Of a DNA stretch of 64,000 nt, positions 33,020 through 45,512 are shown in pieces. How positions within the stretch are numbered: position 1 is the first letter of the stretch; each line of letters opens with the position of its first letter. The stretch spans positions 57,534,611-57,598,610 of the forward strand of contig CM070548.1 of assembly GCA_036346405.1 (NCBI GenBank), in the 5' to 3' direction. The translations under genes were made by a program, and so were the position numbers. Source of the stretch: Phyllostachys edulis. Its lineage: Eukaryota > Streptophyta > Magnoliopsida > Poales > Poaceae. The notes under the pieces were generated by a model. It made no database searches. It was given only the letters and a program-made list of their open reading frames with translations, and was not told the DNA's origin.

Positions 33020-33797
33020 CTACGGCTCCTGGAACAGGAAGAAAGGCGGCTCGGTGTCATCGACAACATTGCCCCACACCAACAGAAACGCATGCAGAAC
33101 AAAGTTTTCTTCGAGCATAAGTGGGGTGGCGATGGTCCAGTGGTGAGGACGCCGGTGATATTGCAGCACAGCCCCCCTTGTCCTGGAGCCACATCGGAAG
33201 GTTGGAACAGGGTATACGGGCACCGCAACAGCACATCTAGCTCTTGGGATACGATGTACGGAGGTGGTTCTCCGAATGGACCATAGCCATCGTTAGCGGT
33301 GATCGCAGCCGGCGGCAGGTCAATCTGGTACCTGTGCACCCATGCCTCGTTGGGATAGTCGTGCAGCACCCAGACAAGGATTGTTGTCCTTGCAGGCTCC
33401 TTGCCACGTCGATGATGACCATTGCGAGCATGCCCTCCATCTCAAGCAGCTGTAATCTGCCAATCTGAAGCCAATCGAACTCGTCGGTCTCTGCGCGCGC
33501 CTGCAAGGACAGGAGGACTGATCCACCGGAACTCCTCCACCTCACTGTCGAACACAGTGATCTTGTTGATTTGCTGGAATATATATATCTGCGGCGTACA
33601 GTGCAGGCTGCCGTGGAACATGGCGGGCCGCTCTTCGTGAGCAGGGCGTAACCCAGCCAACAGCACCCCGTTCAGGGCTGGCGGCAACCCCGGGGACGTC
33701 GGGCGATCGATCTCGTGCACAGCGTGCTGCTCCGGGGCGCCCAGGACGCGGATCCAGTACGAGCCTTCGATCTGTCGAGCTCCTGGCTGGTACAGCA
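33020..33797 (-). pseudogene. F-box-associated-domain protein, 3' part (gene split by copia)
   Basis: The minus strand continues the gene begun at 40147. Segments in order: RQIEGSYWIRVLGAPEQ, PAMFHGSLHCTPQ, KITVFDSEVEEFRWISPP (33798-33490); LLEMEGMLAMVIIDVARS in a second frame (about 33470-33400); VLHDYPNEAWVHRYQIDLPP in a third (33369-33300); and a tail MLEENFVLHAFLLVWGN ending at a stop near 33020. These are hallmarks of grass F-box proteins with an F-box-associated beta-propeller-like domain, which pick substrates for SCF ubiquitin ligases. Besides the copia insertion, two frame changes (near 33490 and 33380) show it is dead. Confidence 0.85.
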
Positions 33798-34015
33798 TGT
33801 GAAGAAAGGACGAAGAAGATGAATTGAAGCCGCGAGATGCCTTCTAGGCTTCGGGCTGTATTTATATCCAGAAAAGATTACAATAGTTGTTACAACCCAA
33901 GATTTCATGTATTATGAGATACGCTACAGTTTCAACCGAATACAGAAAAATCAGAACTGAACAAACTGAACTACGGAACGAACTGAACATGATCTCTGAT
34001 TCGATATCTTTAACA
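33798..34015 (-). repeat. 3' LTR of the F-box-disrupting copia element
   Basis: Starts (minus) TGTTAAAGATATCGAATC and ends CTTTCTTCACA. A purine-rich tract lies just upstream of its start, at about 34016-34030. Confidence 0.93.
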
Positions 34016-34028
34016 GCCTACCTCAATC

Positions 34029-37000
34029 TCATCCGAGTGAACTCAAGTTGAGATTGTGTTTCAAATCAGAGAAAGGTCGCAAGGTCAATGGTTTTGTGAA
34101 TATATCGGCCACCCGATCTTGTGAAGATATGAAGCGAATCTCCAGATCTTTGCATGCCACCTTTTCTCGTACAAAGTGAAAGTCCACTTCAATGTGTTTT
34201 GTGCGGGTATGAAACACGGGATTCGCCGACAAATATGTTGCACCTAGGTTGTCACACAACAAGCATGGAGCCCTCTCTTGAAATACTCCCAAATCTCCAA
34301 GCAAGAACTGCAGCCAAGTTACTTCTGCTGTCGCATTAGCCAATGCTTTATATTCTGACTCAGTGCCTGATCATGAGACAGTTGCTAGTTTACAAGAGCT
34401 CCATGAGATCATATTTGAGCCGAAGTATACTGCAAATCCTCCTGTGGATTGCCTGTCATCGACACAGCCCGCCCAGTCAGCGTCTGAGAAGGCACTTACA
34501 AGTGTTGTTGCTGTCTTTTGAATTGCAAGGCCTACACTCGGAGTATTCTTCAGATATCAAAGAATGTGTTTCACTTTTGTCCAGTGTGCTGTTGTTGGGG
34601 ATTGTAAATACTGATGTACTTTGTTTACCAAGAATGCTATATCTGGTCATGTGAGAGTCAGATATTGTAATGCATCGACAATGCTCCTGTACTTAGAAAC
34701 TTAAGAGTCTATAAATGTATTTCCTTGATCTCTCGACAGTTTCTTTGATGTACTCATTGGAGTTGTTATCGACTTGCAATCATGCATATTCATACGCTAT
34801 AAAAGTTCTCTGATGTACTTTTGTTGTGTAAGAACAATGCCATTCTTGATGGGGTCCACCTCAATTCCCAGAAAATAGTGCAGTGTTCCCAGATCTTTCA
34901 CTACAAATTCTATGTAACTGCTTTAATTAGCTTTCCAGGGCATGATCTAAAGAACTCGTCACTATAACGTCGTCAACATACACTAACCGATAAGTAACAA
35001 CACCATTTATCCTAAACACAAACAATGAAGAATCTGCCTTGGATGTAGTGAAACCAATCTCATGTAATTGGGAACTAAGTCTAGAATGCCACACGCATGG
35101 AGCTTGTTTTAGACCATATAGTGCCTTGTCGAGCTTGCAAATGTGATTGGGACACTGAGGATTTTCATAGCCTAATGGCTGCTTCATATAGACATCCTCA
35201 TCTAGAAACCCATGCAAGAATGTGTTTTGAATGTCCAGTTGCCTCAGCGTCCAACCACGAGAGACTGCGATGGAGAGAACAAGTCTAATTGTGGCTGGCT
35301 TGACAACAAGGCTGGAAGTGTCATCATAATCAATGCCGTATCTTTGCTTGAATCCTTTAGCAACCAATCGTGCTTTATACCTCTCAATGCTGCCATCTGG
35401 TTTCTTTTTAAACTTTACATCCATTTGCAATCAATCACATTTACCCCCTTCCTTGGTGGAATCAGATGCCAAGTATTGTTTCTGACCAGAGCTGCATATT
35501 CGGTGTCCATTGCTCCTTTCCACTCATCATGTGTCAAAGCCTCAAGGTGAGTTGCAAGTTCTGAAACAGTAGTAGAGAGAGTTTTTGGAGTTGGAATGGT
35601 GTCATCAGTGCACACCTTTGGAGTCTGAATGTTATTCCTCAGACGCATCGTGATCTGGTACTGGGACTGAGGAGCAATTGTAGCAAGAACACTATCTACG
35701 TCGCTTGTCATGGAGGACTCGATGACTGCTACAAAGAATGGCACTGCAGATGCAGCACTATCACTTGCCATGGTAGGCTTAACAATGAACCCGGCAGGCT
35801 CATTGGCTACCCCGACAGGTTCGGTGACATCAACTGGTTGTTGTGGGGATCCTGCAATAGATACATGATGCGACAATGGAATAACACTAGAAAATATTTC
35901 ATTTGGGCATGAAGTTTAAGAGGAAGTTGGGGACAGAAGAGTGGATTCTGTTGTAACAAGTTGTTGTGATTGAAGATTGTTATCTAAGGAGAACGGAAAA
36001 TGACTCTCATCAAATACAACATCACGGGAAAGGTACAAATGACCAGTAGACCTGTGTAAACACTTGTATCCCTTATGGAGATTGTTGTATCCGATGAAGA
36101 TACACTCCTGTGATCTGAACTGAAATTTATGAGCATTGTATAGCCTTAGGTTCGGCCAACACGCACATCCAAAAGTACAAAGCATGTCATAAATGGGTTT
36201 CAATCCAAGAAGACGTTTAAGAGGAGTGTCACCGGAGATGTTTTTGCTAGGAAGTCTGTTTATGAGAAAACATGCCATTTGGAATGCATCATCCCAAAAA
36301 CGGAGAGGCATTGATGCATTTGCAATGAGCGCAAGACCGACTTCAACTATATGTCGATGTTTGCGCTCAGCAGCATCGTTTTGTTGGTGAGTATGAGGGC
36401 ATGAGATGCGGTGTGAGATTCCAATTTGATTGAAGTGGGTGTGAAGTTTTTGATACTCACCACCCTAGTCAGATTGAACACTCATGATTTGCTTGTTCAA
36501 GAGACGTTCAACATGTCTCTGAAACTGAATAAATGTTTGGAAGACATATGCCTTGCTTTTGAGCAAATACAGCCATGTAAATTTGCTAAAGTCGTCGATA
36601 AAAGTAACATAGTATTTGAAACCATTTATTGATTTATGAGCAGGGCCCATACATCAGAATAGATTAATTCTAATGGAGAAAATGATATGTTATGAGAAGA
36701 ACATATGGAAGCTGGCGACTTTTAGCTAATTGACATGGTCCATAGACCGGTTCTTTATTCAAGGCTGAGCAAGATAGTTTATTGGAACGAAGCACCTCTT
36801 GAACAATGGATGCAGAGGGATGGCCAAGTCTGGAATGCCACAGAACAGGGGTTGGTTTTGTTAGACTATGTGGCTAGGTCTAGTATATTTTAGTTGATGA
36901 ATAATTGACAATGTTGAGTACTGATATTATTTGAGGCGTGTGGCGCATGTATGGACTAATGTCAGTCAAGTTGGGAAGAACTTGTGCCGGGAAAATATGT

Positions 37001-39410
37001 AGTTTTGGTCTTTGCATGTGCAGGGTGACTCGGAGGCGATCGTGGTCTACGGCGGTGACCGGGAGATGACTTGGTGCGAAGTCATGGTCCAGAGGGTCGA
37101 GGATGCTGGAGGAGACGGTCGAGCTCGAGTTGGGGTGCGTGGAGATCAAAGATGGATGATGCGTGTTGGAGCTACGGAGGTGCGGTCCGGAGGCTGCGAC
37201 ACATGATAATTTTAGGGTGTCCAAAATTAGTTGAGTAATCTGGTGTAAAAGCCTATGTATTAGGCCTAAGACTATTAGGTTGTAAGAATACGTGTTCAAT
37301 ACGTATTGGAGTCCTAGTCTATTTTGAAGTCCTAGTTCTATTCACAGGAGATTAGACTAGGAGGGCTGTGGATGTATATCTCTAGCCGAACAGAACAAGA
37401 TGTAAGAGGAGATAAGACCAGAGGGTTTTTGCGGCGGTATTGGGGAAAAAAAAGAGATCGCAGCGAGGCTCTGGCGGCGGCAGTCTAATCTCTCTGTGCG
37501 CGTGGCTTTGAAGAAAACAGGCTGGCGGCTTTGAGACGTGAGGGTTTTGGTGCTCTCGGGTGGGCTGGCGGCGTCTATACACATATGCTGTTTGATTAGG
37601 TTCCATCAATCCAGTTCATCACTCATCTGGTGTACAGGTTGGATGATTTCTTCTTCTCGGTTTGCATCTATTCCTCAATTTCATGTTGATCAGTTGTGAA
37701 TCGAGAGGCCTTATCTAGTATTACGTACGCTTACTGTTGGGCACTGATTTAGCCGTGAGTTACAAATACATGTGCTACTGTTTTTATTTTATTTTATCTT
37801 GATTTACGCTGCTACTGAGTTGAACCATCACCAGATTGGTTTTATGTAAGTACACATACATGCACCTATCCTTGTTGACGTGTTGGTACTGGGTGTGTGT
37901 GTGACTAAGAAGAAAAGGAGGTGGTTGTTCTTTGCTGGATGAAGAACTAGGGCTATTGACTAGCTTATTTATTGTGCGGCCAAACAGAGAAGAGAGTTAG
38001 TTAAAAAAAATCTACTACAATCATTCACCCCCTCTGATTGTCATTAACGATCCTACAGGTTTGCTGCTGACGAAAGCTTTCTTGTTGATGACAGAGTGTT
38101 GCGGCTTGATGGGATAAAGCCCATCCTCACATCTGCCTTGAAGAAGAACCTTCTTGGTGGACTGATCCTTAACACAAAACCGATTAGGATAGAACTCAAG
38201 AAAGACATTATTATCAGCAGTGAATTGATGAACAGAGAGAGTTTTTTTGGCTGCTTGTGGTATGTGAAGAACATTGTTAAGTTGAAGGGATTGACAAGGA
38301 GTAGAAATTTGTGATTGCCCAATATGAAATATTTTCATACCTGATCCATTTGCTGTCTGCACCATGTCTTTGCCATTGTATCTTTCTTTCATTGTTAGCT
38401 TGTCAAGATCATCAGTGATATGATTTGTTGCTCCGGCATCTATGTACCAGTTTGTGTCAACATCGTAGAAAGGAACTGCAGAGGCAGCTGCTGCAACTTT
38501 GCTTGTTTCACTTTGATAAGAATGATCAAAATGGTGATAGCATTTCAAAGCCACATGTCCTTGCCACAAACCTGACATTGTGGTCTATTGTCGGACTGAC
38601 TTTTAGACTGCCCATAGCTTCGGTTTTGTCCACGGTTGTTGTTGTTATGTCCTCTCTTGCCATTGCTGTTGTCACGTATGTAACGTGACACATTGTTAGC
38701 TGAGAAAGACAAACCCTGTAAAGCATTTTGATGTTCTATGCGCATCTCAAAATCCACAAGATGTGTGTATGCATCATTAAGGGAGACCGAGTCTGGTCTG
38801 GTACTAAGAGAGGTGACAACCAGATCGTACTCAATATCAAGTCCAGAGAGCAAATACCCAACAATCTCATCATCAGGAAGAGGATTCCCTATAGAGGAGA
38901 GGGAATCAGCAAGGTGCTTTACCTTTTGTTAAAGTATTCTGCCATTGATGCATCCTTCTTCTACGTGGTGGCAAGTTGACGTCAGATCTACATTGTTCTT
39001 GCACGAGTGCCAGATGAGAATATATTCTCAAGAGCGACCCATACAACACGCGAGTTGGTGAGGAGCATAACTTGCCCAATCACCTGCTCCGACAGAGAGG
39101 AAAGCAGGGCGCTCAGGACTAGCTGATCTTGCTAAAGCCATGCCTGATACGCTGGATTCGATTTGTACACATACTTCTCATCGTCAGTCACGATGATCAT
39201 TGGATCATTGGATCAAGGGCAACCACCTTCCATCTACATAGCTCAATAGTTGTTGGCTACGGAGGTACGGCGGAATCTACACTTTCCACATGAGATAGTT
39301 ATCTCGGGTGAGCTTGATATTGATTATTTGGCTAAAGGAGGGAGTGGGGAGAATGCCTGCAGTAATGGAGTTACTTGCGGCAAAGGTTGACATCTCATTA
39401 GAGAGTTTTT
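34029..39410 (-). pseudogene. copia gag-pol remnant, interrupted by a solo LTR
   Basis: Reading the minus strand: a gag end (38853-38550) with a split zinc knuckle (CQVCGK in one frame, the GHVALKC part in another); protease WYIDAGATNHITDD (about 38450); GAG-pre up to 38063, then again from 36853 (LWHSRLGHPSASIVQEVL); an integrase core with YYVTFIDDFSKFTWLY (36630-36580) and HQQNDAAERKHRH; RT with WTLRQLDIQNTFLHGF, LYGLKQAPCVWH and the catalytic YVDDVIV (35430-34927); and an RNase H end LANATAEVTWLQFLLGDLG (34343-34029). Many stops, mainly 34350-34920 and in gag. Protein is not expressed intact. Confidence 0.92.
36859..38057 (+). mobile_element. Solo LTR (1199 bp) nested in the copia element
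   Basis: The ends are TGTTAGACTATG and CGATCCTACA, flanked by identical 5-bp repeats GGTTT (36854-36858 and 38058-38062). Removing it restores copia GAG-pre continuity at the KP dipeptide, confirming the insertion. It holds no coding region. Orientation is uncertain; the plus strand carries a promoter-like region before 37350. A solo LTR arises by recombination between the two LTRs of a full element. Confidence 0.9.
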
Positions 39411-39425
39411 GAAGCTCTGATACCA

Positions 39426-39643
39426 TGTGAAGAAAGGAAGAAGAAGATGAATTGAAGCCGTGAGATGCCTTCTAGGCTTCGAGCTGTATTTATATCCAGA
39501 AAAGATTACAATAATTGTTACAATTGAAGATTACATGTATTATCATATACGCTGCAGTTACAACCGAAAACAGAGAAATCAGAACTGAACAAACTGAACT
39601 ACTGAACGAACTAAACATGATCTCTGGTTCGACATCTTCAGCA
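39426..39643 (-). repeat. 5' LTR of the F-box-disrupting copia element
   Basis: Starts (minus) TGCTGAAGATGTCGAACC and ends CTTTCTTCACA next to the PBS. It contains a TATAAATAC box (about 39487-39495), the likely promoter. Confidence 0.93.
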
Positions 39644-40147
39644 CAGCACCCAGTACCCTCTTCCTTCTCCAGGAGAGCCGCGTGAGTTGAATTCGACGAT
39701 GCCATTGTCAAGGTGGATCGGCGGGAGGTGCCCAGCTGGCCAGCCCCAGTGGCGGGTGCAGGGGTTGCAGACGTAGAGGCAGTCGAGGTAGGAGAGGAGG
39801 ATGTCGTCGCAGGAGTCTTCGACCCTGAACAAGCTGTCCGCGTCGACGATGACGTCGTCGGGGTCCAACTTGTCGCGGTCTAGCGCGTCACCCGGGGCGT
39901 CGGCGTCCACCAAGGGGTCCGGAACGTCGACGTAGCAGAGGACCTGGCGGGATTCGTGGGCGGCGACGTCGACGGCCTGGATGTCGACACAGGCGAGGCT
40001 GGGGTTCTCGTCAGGGCCGAGGGGGCTGAGGTTGAAGTCGCGGCAGTAGAAGAAGAGGGGCATGGGCGAGCGGTGCTGGCGGTGGGTGACGACGGAGTGC
40101 TCTTCGGCGGCAATCTCGCGCCATAGACTGGCTTCAACGTTACGCAT
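39644..40147 (-). pseudogene. F-box-associated-domain protein, 5' part
   Basis: A 169-codon frame runs from the ATG at 40147 into the copia LTR. Conserved segments include MPLFFYCRDFNLSPLGPDE, DDILLSYLDCLYVCNPCTRHWG and GHLPPIHLDNGIVEFNS. DSxxDxLLLSYLDxLYVCNPCTRRW is the F-box-associated signature of grass F-box families. No F-box domain (about 45 residues near the N-terminus) is visible in this frame, so the gene was already truncated or its first exon lies beyond the Pack-MULE at 40.2-46.7 kb. The second half is at 33797-33020. Confidence 0.85.
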
Positions 40148-40219
40148 TCTTTGTGTTGTTGGAGAGCCAACCTCAATTTTTCACAAGGCAGCAACTCCTT
40201 TTTTTGGCTTTCTTTTTTT

Positions 40220-40480
40220 GGCAAAATTGGATATATGACACTCACAGACATACCACTTCGATAGTTTTATGAAATTTGATATATGCTACTCTAGTTTCTT
40301 GCTGCTTTGAAATTTTTCATTATCTCTACTTTTCTCCTATTTTCTTTTCTTTTCTCTTATTTTTCATCTATTCCCTCGTGAAGTTCCTCTTTTGCCCCTC
40401 CTCTAATTGGATTGACCCCTTCATCCATCCGATTTCCACAGCACAGGTGCTAGCCAGAAACTCAAGTGACCAGGGCAAGC
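40220..40480 (+). repeat. Left TIR of Pack-MULE
   Basis: Begins GGCAAAATTGGATATATGAC. It pairs over about 260 bp with the inverted copy at 46475-46732. Confidence 0.88.
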
Positions 40481-40870
40481 GAGACCGAGGCCACCTCCCC
40501 CAAGATCCCGGTTGGTCCCGCCTAGACACGCCAAATGGGCAATTTCAAAGATGGTCTTAAGATAGGCACGATGCGGCCCGGCCTATCTCAGCACGGCCCA
40601 TCATGGCCCGATTGATAGGTCATCGTACCGTGCTGGCCCACATGCTGAGGAGGCGACTCAGGCACGGCCCGATGGCCTATCGTGCCATGCTATGCCGGGC
40701 CAAGCCCATTTAGCCCGACAGGCCTTTTCAGCCCACTCTGCCCGTTAGGCCCGAAAAAATCAGAAAACAAAATCCAAAAAAATCATAAAAGTGTGCGGAA
40801 TTCAGAAATAGATATGAAAATTGTAAAAAAAAAATGAGACAAGCATATTGAAAAATGTAATAAAGAGCTT

Positions 40871-41145
40871 TATTAATGTTCAAATGGCTGCCTCGTTAAA
40901 ACCTTTGCCAAGTAAAAACTCAACATGAGAAAACCTTAGCAAAGAAAAAAGAGTACAACCTATAGCTCTACATACATCCTTGTTCCATGTATCGTTATCT
41001 AGGTACATATTAATGTTCAAATGGCTGCCTCGTTAAAACCTTTGCCAAGTAAAAACTCAACATGAGAAAACCTTAGCAAAGAAAAAAGAGTACAACCTAT
41101 AGCTCTACATACATCCTTGTTCCATGTATCGTTATCTAGGTACAG
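40871..41145. repeat. ~137-bp near-perfect tandem duplication
   Basis: The segment from TATTAATGTTCAAATGGCTG to GTTATCTAGGTACA is present twice in direct succession, with only two 1-base indels seen. It lies downstream of the hAT transposase remnant. Confidence 0.95.
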
Positions 41146-41578
41146 ATTTTTGAACACCTCCAACAACTCTAGATTTTCTAAAGAGTGTTGTGTTCGTGCA
41201 TCCTTGTTCCCTGTCCTTCATAGTTAGATGTATCTCCATCTCACTTGTGAGACTTGTTCTTCTCTCCTCCAATATTCTTCTAGAAAGACTGAAAGCAGAC
41301 TTAGAGGAAACCATCGAGACAAGAACAGTTAACACATCACGTGTAAGTATGGATAACACATGATATGTTAACTTATGGGCTTGCCACTATTGCAAAATTT
41401 CGAAGCCTCCTGAGTTGAAATCCACTATATTGCTGTCTAGATAGGTGGATAGTTTCCCACTCCTTGGGGTTCTTGGCTGAGCAGGAGGCGCTGTAGAAGA
41501 AGAAGACCTAGACCTGGTCATAACGAAAACTACAAAATCAAAAGTAACACTATTATTGCTTTCATCTAAGCATAACAA
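41132..41578 (-). pseudogene. hAT transposase C-terminal remnant
   Basis: The minus strand reads SGKLSTYLDSNIVDFNSGGF (41470-41400), a stop, then HVLSILTRDVLTVLVSMVSS and KSAFSLSRRILEERRTSLTSEM (41360-41240). This matches the hAT dimerisation domain (normally SILARDVLTVPVSTVSSESAFS). Only the C-terminus remains, and it has a stop and substitutions. Confidence 0.85.
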
Positions 41579-42325
41579 GTACTAACAATAAAAGTATGCA
41601 AAAATAGCATTGTACCTCTTTTGTTGACTTGCTGCCAAAAAATAAATTTTCCAAAATTTGGCAAAGTTTTTTTGAGAATTTTGCCAAATTATCTCACAAA
41701 GAATTTGAATTTGCACACCATAATTTGAGAGATTGAGGAATGGATGGGTGTTGAATGAGGGGGGTGTGGTGGCTATTTATAGAAAAAATTTAGGATTTTT
41801 TTTTGCTAGTTAAAAGAGCCAAATGGTCAAAACGGTAAAAAACAGTCAAAAACGCCAACGACCGGATTCGGGCCATGCCGTGCCAGGAATGGCCCACGAG
41901 CCATCCTACCCAGTGCCCCTGCTCGCCTCCTTCCCCCCCGGGTGCCCAGTGCGACAGTGCCCACTACGGCACTACGCCACTGCCACTGCTGAGTGCGACA
42001 CGACTACACGGGCGCACGGCTGCATGCCGACACCTAATACCCGCCTGCCTCCACGCCGGCACCGCCCCCTCCAGGCCTTCTCCCTCCACGTCGACACCGT
42101 CCCCTCCCCGCCGTCTCCTTCCTCCGCGCCGGCACTGCCCAGCCCTCCTCCTCCCCCTCCTCCTCCCAGCTCTGTCCCGGCCATGTTGTCCCTCCGTGCC
42201 GGTCATCGGTCCCGCCCCGCCCCGCCCTCCTCCTCTTCCTCTCCCCCCTCCTTCTTCCTCCGCATTGGCGCTGCCCCGCCCTCCTCTCCTCCCGGCCCAG
42301 CTCATCGGCTGCCTCCCTCGGTCGG

Positions 42326-45194
42326 TGTAAGATTGAGGATGCTGGCTAGAGGGAGGGTGAATATGCAGTTTTAAAAATACTTTAGGCTAAAACCGAGTTT
42401 TATGTGAAATTGTAAATCAATTCGGTTTTGTTCATATAAAGCCTAAATCAACTAGTCTTGACTAAATGCGCCAACAAGCTAAGACTATTGACAGTGATAG
42501 CAAACATACAAAGACATGTAAGCAATTTAATTCTAGGAATGTAAATTGCACAAAGTAAATCACAAGAGAGCAAACCACAACAACAGAAGGATGATTTACC
42601 GTGGTGTTCGTAGACTTGCCGGTCTCCCCTAATCTACGTTGAGGTAAGCCCAAAAGAATTGGACCGGCTCCACGAATTAAGCCAACACCTCCGAGGTAAA
42701 CCCAAATGAATTGGACCGACTCATAACTTGAACTAACACCTCGATCCACTCAGAGTTGCTCTTCCTTCACTCCGGAGACGGCGAGAACCAAACCACTCAC
42801 AACACGCCGGACCTTCTCACAAGCTTCTTGAGAAAATCACCGGACCACGACGCCTCCACATCATCTAGGTGTCGGCAAACACTAAGAGTAATAAGTCAAG
42901 TCCCTTGCTTGGCTCTCACCATGTACAACAAATGCACAAGCTCAAGTGTACGAAATCCACCTCTAGATGTAACACATGCAACTAGAGACCTCTCTCCTTG
43001 CTCACAAGGTGCAACACATGCACAATTGAGAGGAGAAGCTCACACTAGCTCGATAGAATGAAATGGGATGCCAAGAGATTGTATCTAAACCAGCCAAGGG
43101 GGTATTTATAGCCTCCACTATAAAAACTAGCCGTTGGGACCAGAAATCACCAAAAATCAGTATTTGTGGTAGTACCGCTGTATAAACCAGGTACTACCGG
43201 AATTACTATTCAACGGTCGGAAGGGAAGCATTAAATGCTAAAAAACTAGACATTAAAGTGTTAGTACGGTACTACCGCACTCACAGGGGCCGGTACTACC
43301 GCAGGACGGTCATACCGCATCTAAGGGCGGTACTACCGCAATCAATTTTCAGCACAGATAACACTCGGAAAAAAGGTCATAACTTTTGACTCCGATGTCG
43401 GAATTGAGTGATCTTAGACTCTATGGAAAGCTTATTCTGACGGCCACACAACTCATCTGTTTGATTGATCTAAAACACATTTGATCAAATCAAGAAGCAC
43501 AATTCCAAAGAGCCAGTACATGGCCTAATTCCAAGAAAAGAGCAACAAGCAATCTTAGACCATGCCAAAGAGAAAATACATGAATCCCAACAATTTGCAA
43601 AACACATTTACAAACTTAGATCATACCACAAGGAGTAGGTACATGGACTTCTACCATTTACAAAGTATAGTCACATGCTACAAGAATTAGATGCATGAGC
43701 CTTAGCTATTTGCAAAACACATTCGCAAATAATAGCATCATGCCATAGAGAGCTAGAGCAAGCGGGATTGAGCTATCAACACATGATGAGACTCAAGCTA
43801 CTAGAAAAGACCCCTCTTAATAGTACGATAATTCTATACTAGCAATCTGGTCTTCCAAGCAAACACCAAGACCGGTAAAAGATTAGGAACACATCCTTAT
43901 CCCTAGCTAGTTATACCTTTGCCTTGAGCATCCTCTCGAAGCTTGATGACGCACATCTTCACTTCAAATCCGGGTCATTGTCTTGATATGCATCAACCCA
44001 TGATGCATCCTTCACGTGCCTTCCATCAACACATGATGGGTCTACTCTTGACTTGATGATCAACTCATGATCATCTCCTCTTCGAGATCTTGATATGCAT
44101 CAACACATGATGCATCCTCTTCTTGAACCTTGACTTGATGACGATCAAGTCACAATGTTATCCAAAGTCTCCATTACCATGGAACATAACCTATTCATCA
44201 AACTCTTTGAAAATGTTAGTCCCACAATGTGATTGTCATTAATTACCAAAACATACCTGCATTAAATACTTCTGAACTAGCCGTTACTATTAGGTGAGAT
44301 ACTACCGCACTCACAAGGTCTGGTACTACCGCGGTAGTACCTCTCGACTAAACCGGTACTACCGATTTCCAGAGAATCAGAGAATCACAAAAACAAGCTA
44401 TCTGGAAATAACGTACCACCATGTAAAATCCGATCGTTAAGACTCTCAGATTCACTAGACTCCGGTAGTACCGCGCAAGAAATGCAGTCATACCATTTCT
44501 TATGAGAACAAAATTCCCAAAAACAAGCTCTCTGGAATAAACATACCGCCATGTAAAACCCAGTACTACCACACACCGGTAGTACCACTCATCAAATGCG
44601 GTCATACCGATTTCCACTGAAGTTCTTCCAGAATCTATTCAAAATGCAATGCATGACTCCTAGTTGATCAAGATGGCACAAAAATAGGTCCTCAAGCTAC
44701 TAGCCATGATCCCTCTTGATTGTCTTTGCATTGCTATTTCCATGTTGTCATCCATAATCCAAGACTAAGCTGTTAAAACATCTTAGCACACACATTAGTC
44801 CCATAACACAATTGCAAATAATTGAATATAAAGCAATATGAGTATATATGAACTACACAAGTTTTATATGCTCAAAGGATATGTTTCAAAGTAGAGATCC
44901 CCAATATATGAGGATAAAAAAATATGGATCAATACTAATGAAATCACAAACCATATAGTGAACTCCCCCTAAATGTGTGCATACACGAATGTGTAATAAA
45001 AATATATGCACATATTCAAGTTAAACTTTTAGTAGAGTTCAACATATATTTTCGATTTGAGGAATGCAACAAGATATAAGAATATAATGTCGAATGTACA
45101 CCTCCATGATTTTTACCTTTTCATCCAACTAAGACTAAATAATATCATAGTCAACAAATATGTTAGTCTCACATATAGATTTGTCATTAATCAC
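42326..45194 (-). mobile_element. Non-coding LTR-like retroelement with CGGTAGTACCG motifs
   Basis: The minus-strand end ATTCACCCTCCCTCTAGCC...CTTACA resembles the end of the solo LTR at 36.9-38.1 kb (TTCACCCCCTCTG...CCTACA). A start-like phrase GGTAATTAATGACAATC appears near 44256, and a diverged one at about 45190. These suggest one element plus a partial second copy. A TATTTATAGCC box occurs near 43112 (plus). No domain is encoded. A clean target repeat was not found, so the ends are provisional. Confidence 0.55.
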
Positions 45195-45512
45195 GGCCCC
45201 TTCGCACGCGTGCCACATGGGTTGTGCCGTGCTCGTGCTGTGCCTGGCATGGCCCAACACTGTTCATGCCAGGGTGGTGGCCCAGGCACGTCCCAGGATA
45301 TCGTGCTGTGCTAGCTTGGCCCATGAACAGTGCGGGCCGTGCTGTGCCTCGGGCCGGCCCGGCAGGCACGGCCCATCTAGCCTGCTCTAGTCCCGCCACC
45401 AGCCGACCGAAGCGTCCCAGCCTTGCCTCCCCTGAGCTCCTCGCCGTGCCAACCCCCCCAATCGGCCTGGATCTAGGGCCTATGTAAGAGTTCATGTAAA
45501 AAAAGGGCAAGG

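Larger units (their letters stand above)
33798..39643 (-). mobile_element. Ty1/copia retrotransposon inside the F-box gene
   Basis: LTRs of 218 bp lie at 39426-39643 (5') and 33798-34015 (3'). Both start TG and end CA on the minus strand, and both are flanked by target repeat CAGCA (33793-33797 and 39644-39648). The PBS GCTCTGATACCA (39414-39425, inverse of TGGTATCAGAGC) abuts the 5'LTR. The LTRs differ at roughly 20 of 218 positions by eye, so this is a much older insertion than the copy at 27.4-32.9 kb. It interrupts the F-box gene in the same transcriptional orientation. Confidence 0.95.
40558..45390 (-). mobile_element. hAT-type remnant nested in the Pack-MULE (ends approximate)
   Basis: Both ends are rich in GGCACGGCCC/GGGCCGTGCC-type repeats (40558-40760 and 45190-45390), a subterminal pattern of certain grass hAT elements. 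The dimerisation domain lies between them. I could not fix an 8-bp target repeat, so borders are approximate. A retroelement-like block (42326-45194) lies inside it. Confidence 0.65.

Noticed and set aside
41823..42374. 183- and 151-codon Pro/Ser-rich frames on the plus strand
   Set aside because: Low-complexity CCTCCTC repeats in the hAT remnant; no domain.
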